From a bacterium (lineage in GTDB: Bacteria > Krumholzibacteriota > Krumholzibacteriia > LZORAL124-64-63), in contig JAAEQC010000102.1 of NCBI GenBank assembly GCA_024231905.1, positions 330,733-394,732 of the forward strand: a DNA stretch of 64,000 bases, written 5' to 3'. The notes beneath the pieces were generated by a model. The model was not told where the DNA came from and did no database searches. It was given only the letters and a program-made list of their open reading frames with translations. Shown one piece after another: positions 27,709 to 38,000 of this stretch (within the stretch, counting starts at the first letter, position 1; every line of letters starts with the position of its first letter). A program made the position numbers and the translations under genes.

Positions 27709-29076
27709 ATGGCCTACGTGCCGCACACCCCCGAAGACATTCGGGCCATGCTCGAGGTCGTGGGCGTCGCCGACATCGACGCTCTCTTCGCCCACCTGCC
27801 GTCCGACGTCCGCCTGGACCGGCCACTGGACCTGCCCGACGGGATCTCCGAGGAGGAGGTCCGCCGCTACTTCGGCGGGGCGGCCGGCCGCAATCACGGC
27901 ACCGGCGAACTGGTGTCCTTCCTGGGTGGAGGCGTGTACGACGCCGTCATTCCGGCCGCCTGTGACGCGGTGGTCTCGCGCAGCGAGTTCCTCACGGCCT
28001 ACACGCCGTACCAGCCCGAAGTCTCCCAGGGCACCCTGCAGGCCATCTACGAGTGGCAGACCTTCGTCTGCCGACTCACCGGCCTGGACGTGGCCAACGC
28101 CAGCATGTACGACGGCGCTACGGCCCTGAGCGAGGCAGCGTCAGTGGCCATCGGCGCCAAGCGCAAGAAGAAGATCGTCGTGCCGGCCGCCCTGAACCCG
28201 CGCTACCGCCGGGTCCTGGAAACGACCCTGCGCGGCGAGGGTGTGGAGATCGTCGAGGCTCCGTCCGGTCACGCCGGCACCACCGACCCGGCGGGCCTGG
28301 CCGCGCTGGTGGACGGCACGGTGGCCGGCGTCGTGATCCAGAACCCGAACCACCTGGGCCTGCTCGAACCAGTGGAGGAACTTGCGGCCGCCGCCACCGC
28401 CGGCGGCGCCATCGTCGTCGCCTGCGTGAATCCTGTCTCCCTGGCGGTGGCCAAGTCGCCGGCCGAGTACGGCGCCGAACTGGCCGTGGGCGAGGCCCAG
28501 CCCTTCGGCATCAACCAGGGTTGGGGCGGACCGCTGCTCGGCTTCATGGCCTGCGCCGACAAGCACAAGCGGCGCATCCCCGGTCGGGTGGTGGGCCGCA
28601 CCGAGGACACGCGGGGCAACGCGGGCTACGTACTCACCCTGCAGACTCGCGAGCAGCACATTCGCCGCGAGAAGGCCACGAGCAACATCTGCTCCAACCA
28701 GGGGCTGAACGCCCTGCGGGCCACGGTGTACCTGGCCATGCTGGGCGCCGGCGGCTTGGCGGAGCTGGGTGAAGCAAACCTGACACGGCTGGGAGCTCTC
28801 CGCCGCGCCGTAGCCGGGATCGACGGCGTCGAGCTGCCCTATCCCGGTCCGGCCTTCAACGAGACCGTCCTGCGCCTGCCGCGCCCGGCTGCGGATTTCC
28901 GCCGCTTCGCCCGCGCCCACGGCGTACTGGCGGGCATCTCCCTGGACGGCGTGGCGGACTGCGGACCGAACGACCTGCTCGCGGCGGTCACCGAGAAGCG
29001 CACCGACGCCGAGATCGACACCTACGCGGACCTGCTGACGCGCTTCGCCGCGGGAGAGGAGGCCGGCCGTGAGTGA
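27709..29076 (+). CDS. gcvPA: Glycine dehydrogenase (decarboxylating) subunit 1
   Basis: This gene encodes 455 residues, the N-terminal half of a split P protein as in Bacillus, Thermus and many FCB relatives. Visible blocks are YVPHTPEDIRAML, FLGGGVYDAVIPA, YTPYQPEVSQGTLQAIYEWQT, NASMYDGATALSEA and SNICSNQGLNAL. It pairs with GcvPB to decarboxylate glycine and load H protein. It overlaps gcvPB by 8 bp, suggesting coupled, equimolar synthesis. Confidence 0.96.
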   Translation: MAYVPHTPEDIRAMLEVVGVADIDALFAHLPSDVRLDRPLDLPDGISEEEVRRYFGGAAGRNHGTGELVSFLGGGVYDAVIPAACDAVVSRSEFLTAYTPYQPEVSQGTLQAIYEWQTFVCRLTGLDVANASMYDGATALSEAASVAIGAKRKKKIVVPAALNPRYRRVLETTLRGEGVEIVEAPSGHAGTTDPAGLAALVDGTVAGVVIQNPNHLGLLEPVEELAAAATAGGAIVVACVNPVSLAVAKSPAEYGAELAVGEAQPFGINQGWGGPLLGFMACADKHKRRIPGRVVGRTEDTRGNAGYVLTLQTREQHIRREKATSNICSNQGLNALRATVYLAMLGAGGLAELGEANLTRLGALRRAVAGIDGVELPYPGPAFNETVLRLPRPAADFRRFARAHGVLAGISLDGVADCGPNDLLAAVTEKRTDAEIDTYADLLTRFAAGEEAGRE

Positions 29077-30574
29077 GTCCAACGCCACGCCCCGCCGCTG
29101 GAACGCCGAGGCGCCCGCGCCGCTCTTCGAGCAGGGCCGTTCCGGCCGCCGCGCCCTGACCTTCCCGCGCTGGGACGGTCAACCGGTGTCCACGGATCTT
29201 CCGGCTGAGTACCGGCGCGCCGAAGCGGCGGATCTGCCGTCCCTGAGCGAGCCCGAGGTGCTGCGGCATTTCACGGTGCTGTCCAACCTCAACCACCACA
29301 TCGAGCGCGGCATGTACCCCCTGGGTAGCTGCACCATGAAGCACAACCCGCGCGTGAACGAGCAGGTGGTGGCCCTGCCCGGCTTGGCGGACCTGCACCC
29401 GGACCAGGACGTGGCGGACGTGCAGGGCCTGCTCAGCGCCCTGAAGCTGCTCGAGGAATCCCTCTGCGAGATCACCGGCTTCGCCGCCTGCAGTCTCATT
29501 CCCGCCGCCGGCGCCCACGGCGAGTACCTGGGCATGCTGGTCATCAGGGCTCTGCACCTGGCCAACGGCGACGCGGACCGCATGGAGATCCTCATTCCCG
29601 ACTCGGCCCACGGCACGAATCCGGCCTCGGTGGTCATCGCGGGCATGACGCCCCGCACCATCAAGTCGCGCGCGGATGGACGCATCGATCTGGACGCCCT
29701 GCGCGAGGCTGCCGGTCCGCAGACGGCGGGCATCATGATCACCAACCCCAACACCCTCGGTCTCTTCGAGAACGACATCCGCGAAGTGGCGGACGTGATC
29801 CACGCGGCGGGTGGCCGGCTCTACATGGACGGCGCCAACATGAACGCCATCATGGGCAAGGCGCGGCCGGGAGACATGGGCTTCGATGTGGTGCACCTGA
29901 ACCTGCACAAGACCTTCTCGACGCCCCACGGTGGCGGCGGTCCCGGGGCCGGACCCATCTGTGTGACCGCCGAGTTGGCGCCGTACCTGCCGGGCCCGAT
30001 CATCACGGGCGACGACGCGTCCGGCTGGGACCTGGACCGGGTGCCGGTTGGACCTGCCGACGCCGCCATCCACACCCACTTCGGCAACGTGGGGGTGTGT
30101 CTGCGGGCCCTCGCCTACATCCTGCGCAACGGAGGCGACGGACTGACCCGGGCTACCGAGTGCGCGGTGCTCAACGCCAATTTTCTGCTGGCTCGCCTGG
30201 GCGGTATCCTGCCGGTGCCCCACGACCAGGGCTGCCTCCACGAGTTCGTGGCCAGTGGCACGGCCTGGAAGAACGACTACGGCGTACGCACCCTTGACAT
30301 CGGCAAGCGGCTCCTGGACTACGGCGTCCACGCCCCGACCATCTACTTCCCGCTCATCGTCGAGGAGGCCTTCATGGTCGAACCGACGGAGACTGAGGCC
30401 CTCGAGAGCCTCGACGGGTTCGTGGCGGCCATGCAGGCCATCCACCGGGAGGCCCAGGAGGATCCGGAGTTGCTGCTCGGAGCGCCGCACACGACCCCGG
30501 TCGGACGCATGGACGAGGCCAAGGCCGCGCGCCAGCCGGATCTGCGCTGGCTCGGTCCCTGCGGTTGTGACTGA
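29069..30574 (+). CDS. gcvPB: Glycine dehydrogenase (decarboxylating) subunit 2
   Basis: This gene encodes 501 residues from a GTG start preceded by a strong AGGAGG inside the end of gcvPA. YPLGSCTMKHNP, DSAHGTNPASVVIAG, MDGANMNAIMG and HLNLHKTFSTPHGGGGPGAGP are diagnostic, with K281 forming the PLP Schiff base. It is the catalytic half of P protein. The stop overlaps the following GTG-started lipoate ligase by 8 bp. Confidence 0.97.
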   Translation: MSESNATPRRWNAEAPAPLFEQGRSGRRALTFPRWDGQPVSTDLPAEYRRAEAADLPSLSEPEVLRHFTVLSNLNHHIERGMYPLGSCTMKHNPRVNEQVVALPGLADLHPDQDVADVQGLLSALKLLEESLCEITGFAACSLIPAAGAHGEYLGMLVIRALHLANGDADRMEILIPDSAHGTNPASVVIAGMTPRTIKSRADGRIDLDALREAAGPQTAGIMITNPNTLGLFENDIREVADVIHAAGGRLYMDGANMNAIMGKARPGDMGFDVVHLNLHKTFSTPHGGGGPGAGPICVTAELAPYLPGPIITGDDASGWDLDRVPVGPADAAIHTHFGNVGVCLRALAYILRNGGDGLTRATECAVLNANFLLARLGGILPVPHDQGCLHEFVASGTAWKNDYGVRTLDIGKRLLDYGVHAPTIYFPLIVEEAFMVEPTETEALESLDGFVAAMQAIHREAQEDPELLLGAPHTTPVGRMDEAKAARQPDLRWLGPCGCD

Positions 30575-31316
30575 GCCGCGCCGCCTGCGCGTCCTGCTGG
30601 ATGGTGCTGCCCCCGGCGCCGTCAACATGGACCGGGACCGGGAACTCCTGGCGGCTCACGGCCCCGGTGACGATCCGATCCTGCGCCTCTACCGCTGGTC
30701 ACCGCCGGCCCTCTCCCTGGGCTATAACCAGGACAGCGACGCTTTCGACCGGCCCGCCGTCGCCGCCGCGGGCCTGGACATCGTGCGTCGGCCCACCGGC
30801 GGCCGCGCCATCCTGCATGCCGACGAGTTGACCTACGCGGTGGTCGGGTCCTCGCCCGGACCGGTCTTCGGCGACTCCCTGCACGCGGTCTACATGACCA
30901 TCAACCGGGCCCTGGTGGCCTTCCTGCGGGAGCTCGGCGCCGCGGCGGAGATCTCCGACGGTGAGTCCCGCGACGAGGCTCGCGGCAACCTCTGCTTCCG
31001 CAGCGCCGGCCGTTACGAGATCAGCGTGGACGGACGCAAGCTCGTGGGCAGCGCCCAGCGGCGCACCGGTGGTTGCTTCCTGCAGCACGGCTCCATCCTG
31101 GCCGGTCCGGGCCACCTGGACCTGCCGCACTTCCTGGTCCCGGGCGCGGCGGGCGCAAATACGCCCCGCCAGGTTCTGGCCGCGGCCACCACCGACCTGG
31201 CCCAGGTGCTGGGCCGCGACCTGGACGGCGACGATCTGGACGAACTGGGCGCCGTGGTCATGCGCTGTTTCGCCGCGACCCTGGACCTGGAACCGGTGAT
31301 CGCGGGCTTGTCTTGA
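30567..31316 (+). CDS. Lipoate-protein ligase A/octanoyltransferase (BPL/LplA/LipM-like)
   Basis: This gene encodes 249 residues of the biotin/lipoate A/B ligase fold. LDIVRRPTGGRAILHADELTYAVV and DGRKLVGSAQRR (catalytic-lysine block) are typical, with SLGYNQD near residue 45. It probably attaches lipoate or octanoate to GcvH encoded in the same operon. LplA (needs free lipoate) and LipM (uses octanoyl-ACP) cannot be told apart by eye; the 249-residue length without the LplA C-domain leans to LipM type. The GTG at 30567 overlaps gcvPB by 8 bp. A longer open frame upstream is the gcvPB shadow. Confidence 0.85.
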   Translation: MTEPRRLRVLLDGAAPGAVNMDRDRELLAAHGPGDDPILRLYRWSPPALSLGYNQDSDAFDRPAVAAAGLDIVRRPTGGRAILHADELTYAVVGSSPGPVFGDSLHAVYMTINRALVAFLRELGAAAEISDGESRDEARGNLCFRSAGRYEISVDGRKLVGSAQRRTGGCFLQHGSILAGPGHLDLPHFLVPGAAGANTPRQVLAAATTDLAQVLGRDLDGDDLDELGAVVMRCFAATLDLEPVIAGLS

Positions 31317-31342
31317 CCGTTCCGGTCCCGTCTCTCTAGACT
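31313..31342 (+). promoter_or_regulatory. Putative promoter of the Opp/Dpp transporter operon
   Basis: TTGACC (31313-31318), 18 nt, TAGACT (31337-31342). The TGA inside the -35 box is the stop codon of the preceding lipoate ligase gene. Confidence 0.5.
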
Positions 31343-31373
31343 GAGTCATATCCCGCAACCCCGAAGGATGGGC

Positions 31374-32354
31374 ATGTCCGCCTGGCTCGCGCGCCGTCTC
31401 GCCGTCTCCCTGCTGCTGGTCTTCGTGGTGACCTCCACGGTGTTCTTCCTGGTGCGTCTGGCTCCGGGCGATCCCCTGCACCGGATGGTCGACGAGAGTC
31501 TCACCGACGCCGACCGGGACCTCGTGCGATCGCGCCTGGGCTTGGACCGCCCACTTGCCATCCAGTATCTGGACTGGCTCGGCGGTATCGTGCGCGGCGA
31601 TCTGGGCACGAGCGTGAAGCAGCACCGGCCCGTAGCCGACATCGTGGGCGAGGCCGTGGGACCCACCCTCCTACTGACCACCACGGCTTACGTCCTGCAC
31701 CTGCTCCTGGCCTTCGGCGTGGGCGTGACCGTGGCCGCCCGGCGCGGTACGGCCTGGGACCACGGCCTGCAGACGATGGGCCTCGTGCTGTATTCCCTGC
31801 CCAGTTTCTGGTTCGGTCTGATGCTCATCATGCTCTTCGCTCGCAAGCTGGGCTGGTTCCCGGTGGGGGGCATGCATGCGCCCGACGCCGAATTCCTGGG
31901 GCCGGGAGCCCGTGCGGTCGACGTGGTGCACCATCTGGCGCTGCCCGCCCTCACCCTGGGCCTGGGCTCATTCATGGGCATGGCGCGCTACCTGCGGGCA
32001 CGCCTCGACGAGATCCTGGCCGAGGAACACGTGCTGGTGGCCAGATCCAGGGGTATTCCCGAAGGTCGAATCCTGTGGCGGCACGCGGTGCGCGAAGCGC
32101 TTTTGCCGGTCATCACCCTGGTGGGGTTGCACCTGCCTTTCCTCATCGGCGGAGCGGTGGTGGTGGAGGTGGTCTTTGGCTGGCCGGGCATGGGCCGGGT
32201 TGCGGTGGAGGCCCTGTGGGCCCGCGACTACCCGGTGATCGTGGCTACCACCTGGATCGGCGCCTGCGCCGTGGTGCTGGGCTCCCTGCTGGCCGACATC
32301 GCCTACCGCTGGGCCGACCCCCGCTTACGCCATCCCGGGCAGGGCGGGCCGTGA
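31374..32354 (+). CDS. ABC transporter permease, DppB/OppB type
   Basis: This gene encodes 326 residues with about six membrane helices and the binding-protein-dependent permease loop (DEILAEEHVLVARSRGIPEGRILWRHAVREALLPVI; EAA-like). The N-terminus RRLAVSLLLVFVVTSTVFFLVRLAPGDP is standard for OppB/DppB. It forms the channel with the following permease for peptide, nickel or related cargo. Of the two in-frame ATGs (31368, 31374) the second has GAAGGA at correct distance. Its stop overlaps the next GTG. Confidence 0.93.
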   Translation: MSAWLARRLAVSLLLVFVVTSTVFFLVRLAPGDPLHRMVDESLTDADRDLVRSRLGLDRPLAIQYLDWLGGIVRGDLGTSVKQHRPVADIVGEAVGPTLLLTTTAYVLHLLLAFGVGVTVAARRGTAWDHGLQTMGLVLYSLPSFWFGLMLIMLFARKLGWFPVGGMHAPDAEFLGPGARAVDVVHHLALPALTLGLGSFMGMARYLRARLDEILAEEHVLVARSRGIPEGRILWRHAVREALLPVITLVGLHLPFLIGGAVVVEVVFGWPGMGRVAVEALWARDYPVIVATTWIGACAVVLGSLLADIAYRWADPRLRHPGQGGP

Positions 32355-33196
32355 TCCGCCGCCCGCGCAGCCTTGGTTCGTTCCCGGCCGACGCCGGCTT
32401 CGCTCTCAGCGTTCTGCTGGTGGTGCTGGCGGTGACCGCGCCCTGGCTCGCGCCCGGCGATCCGGCGGCCCTAGGGGAGCCGGGTGAAGAACTGCAACCG
32501 CCTTCGGCGCGGCACTTCCTGGGAACAGACCAGTTGGGCCGGGACCTGCTCGCGCGCCTGGTCCACGGCAGCCGCGTGTCCCTGCTGGTGGGGTGGGTGA
32601 GCGTGGTTCTGTCGGTACTCGCGGGCACGGCCGTGGGCGTGAGCGCCGGACTGGGCCCCCGCTGGCTCGACCGTGGGCTCATGATCGTCACCGACGCCTT
32701 CCTGGCCTTCCCGCGGATCTTCGTCGTGCTCCTGCTTGTCTCCTTGTCGCGGCCGTCGTTGCTGCTGGTCATGGGGGTACTCGGCTTGACGGGATGGATG
32801 GGCCTGGCGCGCCTGGTGCGGGCCGAGACCCTGAGCCTCAAGGAACGGGACTTCGTGCAGGCGGCCCGGGGGCTGGGTCTGTCGCCGTGGCGCGTGGCGG
32901 CGGTCCATGTGTTGCCCCACCTCACCGGGACCATCCTCGTGGCGGCGAGCCTCCGCGTGGGCGGGGCGATTCTGGCCGAGTCCATCCTCAGCTACCTGGG
33001 CCTGGGGGTCCAGGAACCGGTGGTGAGCTGGGGCGCCATGATCCAGCAGGGCCGGGGCGTGCTGCTGGACGGCTGGTGGCTGACGACTTTCCCCGGCCTG
33101 GCCCTCACGCTGACCGTGCTGGGTTACAACCTCCTGGGCGACGGCCTGCGCGCCCGCTTCGAACCCCGCGGCGGCAGGAGGACGGACCATGGCTGA
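32351..33196 (+). CDS. ABC transporter permease, DppC/OppC type
   Basis: This gene encodes 281 residues from a GTG overlapping the previous stop (GTGA). It has HFLGTDQLGRDLLARLVHGSRVSLLVG, the OppC N-domain hallmark, and LVRAETLSLKERDFVQAARGLGLSPWRVAAVHVLP, the EAA loop contacting the ATPase. About six membrane helices are present. It partners with the preceding permease. It overlaps the ATPase gene by 8 bp. Confidence 0.93.
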   Translation: MIRRPRSLGSFPADAGFALSVLLVVLAVTAPWLAPGDPAALGEPGEELQPPSARHFLGTDQLGRDLLARLVHGSRVSLLVGWVSVVLSVLAGTAVGVSAGLGPRWLDRGLMIVTDAFLAFPRIFVVLLLVSLSRPSLLLVMGVLGLTGWMGLARLVRAETLSLKERDFVQAARGLGLSPWRVAAVHVLPHLTGTILVAASLRVGGAILAESILSYLGLGVQEPVVSWGAMIQQGRGVLLDGWWLTTFPGLALTLTVLGYNLLGDGLRARFEPRGGRRTDHG

Positions 33197-34886
33197 GCTG
33201 GTGCGCCTGGAGGACCTGCACGTGGCCCTCGGCCGACCCGGTGAGGTCGCCTGCCCCGTGTTGGAGGGAGTGAACCTGACGGTGGACGAGGGTGAAGCGG
33301 TGGCCCTGGTCGGACCGTCGGGCTGCGGCAAGACCACCACCGCCCGGGCCCTCTGCGGGCTCCTGCCGCCGGGGGCAGTGACCGGCCGGGTGATGTGGCG
33401 AGGAAGCCCGGTGGGCGCAGCCGGGGGACCACTCTGGCGGGAGATTCGGGGCCCGGGGCTGGCGCTCGTTCCCCAGGACCCGGCGGCGGGACTCTCCCCG
33501 GTGCTACGGGTGGGGGACCAGATCGCCGAAACCCTGCGGCGGCATCACCGGTGCGGCGGACAGGAGGCCCGGCGCCGCGCCGTGGATCTGCTGGCCGAGA
33601 CCCGGGTTCCGGACCCGGAAGGTTGCGCGCGCGCCTGGCCCCACCAGATCAGCGGCGGCATGCGCCAACGGGCACTGCTGGCGGCGGCTCTGGCCTGCGA
33701 CCCGCAATTGCTGGTGGCCGACGAACCCACCGCCTCCCTCGATCCGACAGTGCAGGTGGCGATCCTCCGCCTGGTGGCCGACCTGCGGCGCGAGCGGGGC
33801 ATGGCCCTGCTCTTCATCAGTCACGATCCGGACCTGGTTCGATTGATGACGGACCGGTCTGTGACCATGGCCGCGGGCCGGCTGGCCGGACCGGCGGTCA
33901 CGGGGGAACCGGACTCGAAGCCGTGGCCGCCGTCGCCCGCTACCGGCGCGACCGCCCTCGAGGCCCATGCTGTGACAGTGGCCCACCGGGGGACAGGAGA
34001 ACCGGCCGTGCGCCAGGTGGATCTGGCCTTGGCGACGGGAGAGATCGTAGGCCTGGCGGGCGAGTCCGGCTGCGGCAAGACCACGTTGGCCCGGACCCTG
34101 GCGGGCCACCTGGCGCCGACCGAGGGCGAGGTGACAGTGGCCGGGCGCGATCTCCACGCCCTGGCCGGCTCGTCGTTCCGCCGCGCGCGCCGCCGGGTGC
34201 AGCTGCTCTTCCAGCACGCCGGGGCCTCCCTGGATCCGCGGCAGCCCGTGGCGGTGGCCCTGGTCGAGGCCGGTGCGCTCCCGGGCGGCGTGGACGATCT
34301 GCTGGCGGAAGTAGGCTTGCCTGGCGAGGTCGTTCCCCTGCTGCCCCACCAACTGAGCGGCGGACAGGCCCAGCGCGTGGCCCTGGCCCGTTGCCTGGCC
34401 GCGGCCCCGGATGTGTTGCTGGCCGATGAACCGACGAGCGCGCTCGATCCCCAGGCCGCCGAACGCGTCCACCGCCTCCTGGCGCGGCTGGCCGCCGATC
34501 GCGGCCTCGCCTTGCTCGTCATCTCCCACGATCTGCCGGGACTCATAAGCTCGTCCCGGCGCGTGATCGTCATGCTGCAGGGAGTCGTGGTCGAGATCTT
34601 CCCGACCTCCGGGGAGGGGGCGCCGGTCCATCCCTACACCCGAAACCTGTTGGCTGCGGCGCCGTCGCGATTGGTCGCGACTGCCGGTCTGTGGCGAGGC
34701 GAGGCAGCGGCCGTGTCCCGGTCCACGGACACGGTGACCGGCGGTTGTCCGCACGCGCCGGTTTGCGTGCTGGCAAACGAGCGTTGTCGCAGGGAGTTAC
34801 CGGTGCTGCGCCGGGTGGGACCCGGGTGGTGGTTGCGGTGTCCGGAGTTGGAGGTCCAAGCACAATCACAATTTATTGACACGTAA
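33189..34886 (+). CDS. Fused double ATP-binding protein of Opp/Dpp-type ABC transporter
   Basis: This gene encodes 565 residues with two complete ABC domains in one chain. The first has GPSGCGKTT (about 38-46), ISGGMRQRALLAAAL and LLVADEPTASLDP. The second has GESGCGKTT (about 296), LSGGQAQRVALARCL and LLADEPTSALDP. This equals OppD fused to OppF. The tail has four cysteines (C-x5-C-x6-C-x16-C) in an oligo_HPY-like extension, the kind that ligates an iron-sulfur cluster in some OppD proteins. ATG 33189 has AGGAGG 7 nt upstream. No substrate-binding protein gene is next to the operon. Confidence 0.93.
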   Translation: MAELVRLEDLHVALGRPGEVACPVLEGVNLTVDEGEAVALVGPSGCGKTTTARALCGLLPPGAVTGRVMWRGSPVGAAGGPLWREIRGPGLALVPQDPAAGLSPVLRVGDQIAETLRRHHRCGGQEARRRAVDLLAETRVPDPEGCARAWPHQISGGMRQRALLAAALACDPQLLVADEPTASLDPTVQVAILRLVADLRRERGMALLFISHDPDLVRLMTDRSVTMAAGRLAGPAVTGEPDSKPWPPSPATGATALEAHAVTVAHRGTGEPAVRQVDLALATGEIVGLAGESGCGKTTLARTLAGHLAPTEGEVTVAGRDLHALAGSSFRRARRRVQLLFQHAGASLDPRQPVAVALVEAGALPGGVDDLLAEVGLPGEVVPLLPHQLSGGQAQRVALARCLAAAPDVLLADEPTSALDPQAAERVHRLLARLAADRGLALLVISHDLPGLISSSRRVIVMLQGVVVEIFPTSGEGAPVHPYTRNLLAAAPSRLVATAGLWRGEAAAVSRSTDTVTGGCPHAPVCVLANERCRRELPVLRRVGPGWWLRCPELEVQAQSQFIDT

Positions 34887-34904
34887 TAGGCTGCTCTCTA
34901 TATT
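34876..34904 (+). promoter_or_regulatory. Strong sigma-70-type promoter of the TonB-dependent receptor operon
   Basis: Perfect TTGACA (34876-34881), 17 nt, TATATT (34899-34904), overlapping the end of the ABC ATPase gene. Predicted start is near 34911, leaving a leader of about 185 nt before the ATG at 35096. Confidence 0.75.
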
Positions 34905-35095
34905 CAAACACCAGTTGCGGCTCGGGTTCCCCAGGGGACCGGAAAAGCCCATCCGGACCGGCGGAAACGCCCATTGATAGCAGGGACCCCACACTGCCCG
35001 GCTCAGGTTCAGTGCGCATCGTGAACAACCAATTCCACGGTTCCCCAGGGAGCCCTGTTTCGGCCGGATTTGTTCCCTTGGAAAGGAGCGCCAGC

Positions 35096-38000
35096 ATGCT
35101 CCGGCTTCACCGGATCACGCGGTTTTTGCCTCTCGTCCTACTCCTGATCCTGGCCGCTTCCGCGAGCGTGCCGGATTCTTACGCCCAGGATGCGCCCGGT
35201 CGCATCAAGGGCATCGTTAAGGACGCAGAATCCGGGGAACTCCTCGATTATGCCAACGTGCTGCTCGCCGGCACCACGCGGGGCACCATGTCCCTCGGTG
35301 GCGGTGTTTTCTACTTCAACGTGGAGCCCGGCACCTACACCGTTAAGGTGCTCTATCTGGGCTATGCGCCCGTGGAGATGCAGGTCACGGTAGTGAGCGG
35401 CCAGACGACCGAGGCGAACTTCCCCCTCGAGACCGTCATCGTCGAGACCCTGCAGGCTTTCGACGTCGAGGGCGCCGAGTACATGGTGGAGGTCAAGTCC
35501 TCGGTGGAGGAGAAGGTCGTCACCTCGGAGACCTTCGAGAAGTACGCCATCGACTCGGTAGAGGATGCTCTCTCCAAGCAGGCGGGCATCGTGACCCGCG
35601 CCGGCGAGATCTTCGTGCGCGGCGGTCGCTCGGGCGAGGTCCAGTTCCAGATGGACGGCGTCGATGTGAGCAACCCCATCGGCACGGGCAACATGGAAGT
35701 ATCGACCATGGCCGTGGCCAACATGACCACCGCCACCGGCGGCCTCGACGCCAAGTACGGCAACGCCCTGTCCGGCGTGGTGAACATCATCACCAAGGAG
35801 GGCGGCGAGAAATTCGGCGGCGGCGTGCGCTACATCACCGACGATTTTGGCCGCCAGGACAGGACCTACAAGAACTACGACCGCTTCGAGTACGGCTTCG
35901 GCGGTCCGACCCCGGTCCGCGGCCTGACCTACTTCCTCTCCGGCGACTTGTCCTTCCAGGACACGGAGAACACCTCGGTGGCCCACCGTCCCGAGACCAA
36001 GGTTAAGATCGGCAACTCGACGCTCTTCAAATTCCGGCGCCGCCAGTTCAATCAGGCCAAAGGCTCGCTGAAGCTGGCCTACCACTTCGACGAGAACCGG
36101 AAGGTCACCGCCGAGTACTCGTACTCCACCCAGTTGCAGGAGCGGTATACGCCCAACTGGAGCGTCGAGGGGTACGCCCGCCGCGTGGTCTACATGCCCG
36201 AGGTCATCTACCCCAATAGCACCAACGTCACCGACTGGGTAGCGACGGGCCGGCCGATCCCCGTGTATTACGGCCCCTGGTTCGAGACCATGATGCAGAC
36301 GGCCCGCGTGGTGATGGTGCTCGACACGCGCAACGATTCCGAACGCCGTGTGGCCCTGCCGGTCCTGGAGGTACGCAGCGCCGCCGACAATCGCACCTAC
36401 ACGGTCATCGCCCAGCCCCAGTTCGACGGGTTCCGCTACCCCTATTCGGACTACTCGACGGTGGCCGAGGACAGTTCCTACACCGACTTCAACTCGGCGA
36501 ACCGGGATTTTCAGTTCACGAACATCGGCCAGGTGGCCAAGATCGTCTGGCGGCAGAACCTGACCGAATCGACCTTCTACGTGGTGCGTCTGGGCCTGGT
36601 GGCCTTCGACTCCCGGACCGACACGGCCGGCAAGGATCCCTGGGAGTACAACCACGGCGGCGTCCGCTCGCCGGGCGTGTTCTTCGGACAGCAGCGCATC
36701 TACCAGGCGGGGACCGACTATTATACCTCGCCCCTGCACGCCTACTACGTGACTACCAGCGATAACATGGTGTACCGCGAGCAATACAGCAGAACCTACT
36801 CCATGGGCTTTGAACTGGTGAGCAACCGCTGGGAAGGCCACCTGGTGGAGACGGGTGTCGGCGTGCGCTACAACGACCTCGAGCGCTACGAACTCGTCCA
36901 GCCGGCGATCATGCGCCAGAATCGCCACACCGGTCAGTGGACCCAGGGCCAGGGCCGCAACGTCTTCCATACCTACAATCCCGAGGCCTACTGGTATCTC
37001 CAGGACCGCTGGGAATACGAGGGCATGGTCATGAACTACGGCATGCGCTGGGACATGTTCTCCCCGGGCAACGCCGCGGCCATCGAACTGGTGAACGAGG
37101 ACATCGACGCCAACGTGGTGAAGTACAAGACCGCCTTCCAGCCCCGCCTGGGCTTCGCGTTCCCCATCACCGAGCGCGACGGTTTCCACTTCCACTACGG
37201 CCGCTTCGTCCAGTTCCCCAGCCGCGAGTACCTCTTCGGGGATCAGGATCCGGTGGGCGCCTCGGACATCCTGGGCAACCCGAACCTGGATCCCGAGACC
37301 ACGATCCAGTACTCGGCCGGTATCAAGCACCAGTTCACCGACCACATCGCCGGCCAGTTCTCGCTCTACAGCAAGGACATCTACGATCTGATCGCCTCGA
37401 CCTCCATCACGGACGAGACCACGGGTCAGCCCCTGCGGCGTCGTATCAACAAGGCCTACGCCTCGGCGCGCGGCATCGAGACGACCCTGGAGAAGCGCTT
37501 CAGCGACCATTACGCCTTCATGTTCACGTACACATACTCCTTCGCTGACGGCGTTGCTTCGAACGCGGAGTTCGGCGCCAATCCCGAGGGCCTCGCCTAC
37601 CTGCCGAACCAGGAGTTGCCGCTGGAGTGGGACCAGCGCCACACGGCGAACCTGATGCTGCGGATGGCCGAACTCAGGGTCTGGTCCGTGGGCTTCACCT
37701 TCTCCTACGGCAGTGGCGTGCCCTGGACCCCCAACGACCGCTTCGCGCGGCGCCAGGATCCCATGCTCGAGAACAGCGAGCGGATACCGGCCATGTACGA
37801 TCTGACGGTGCAGCTCGAGCGCAACATCAACTTCTACGGCAAACGGTTGTCACTGCAGTTGCAGGGCTTCAACCTGTTGAACCAGGACCTGGTCATCAAT
37901 CCTGGCGGCGCCGGTATCAGGCCCGGCATGATCAACGGCGCGGCCTACGGCGGCGTGTCCCATCTGACTGAGACCGGCAAGTACGGTGCGGCCCTGCTAC

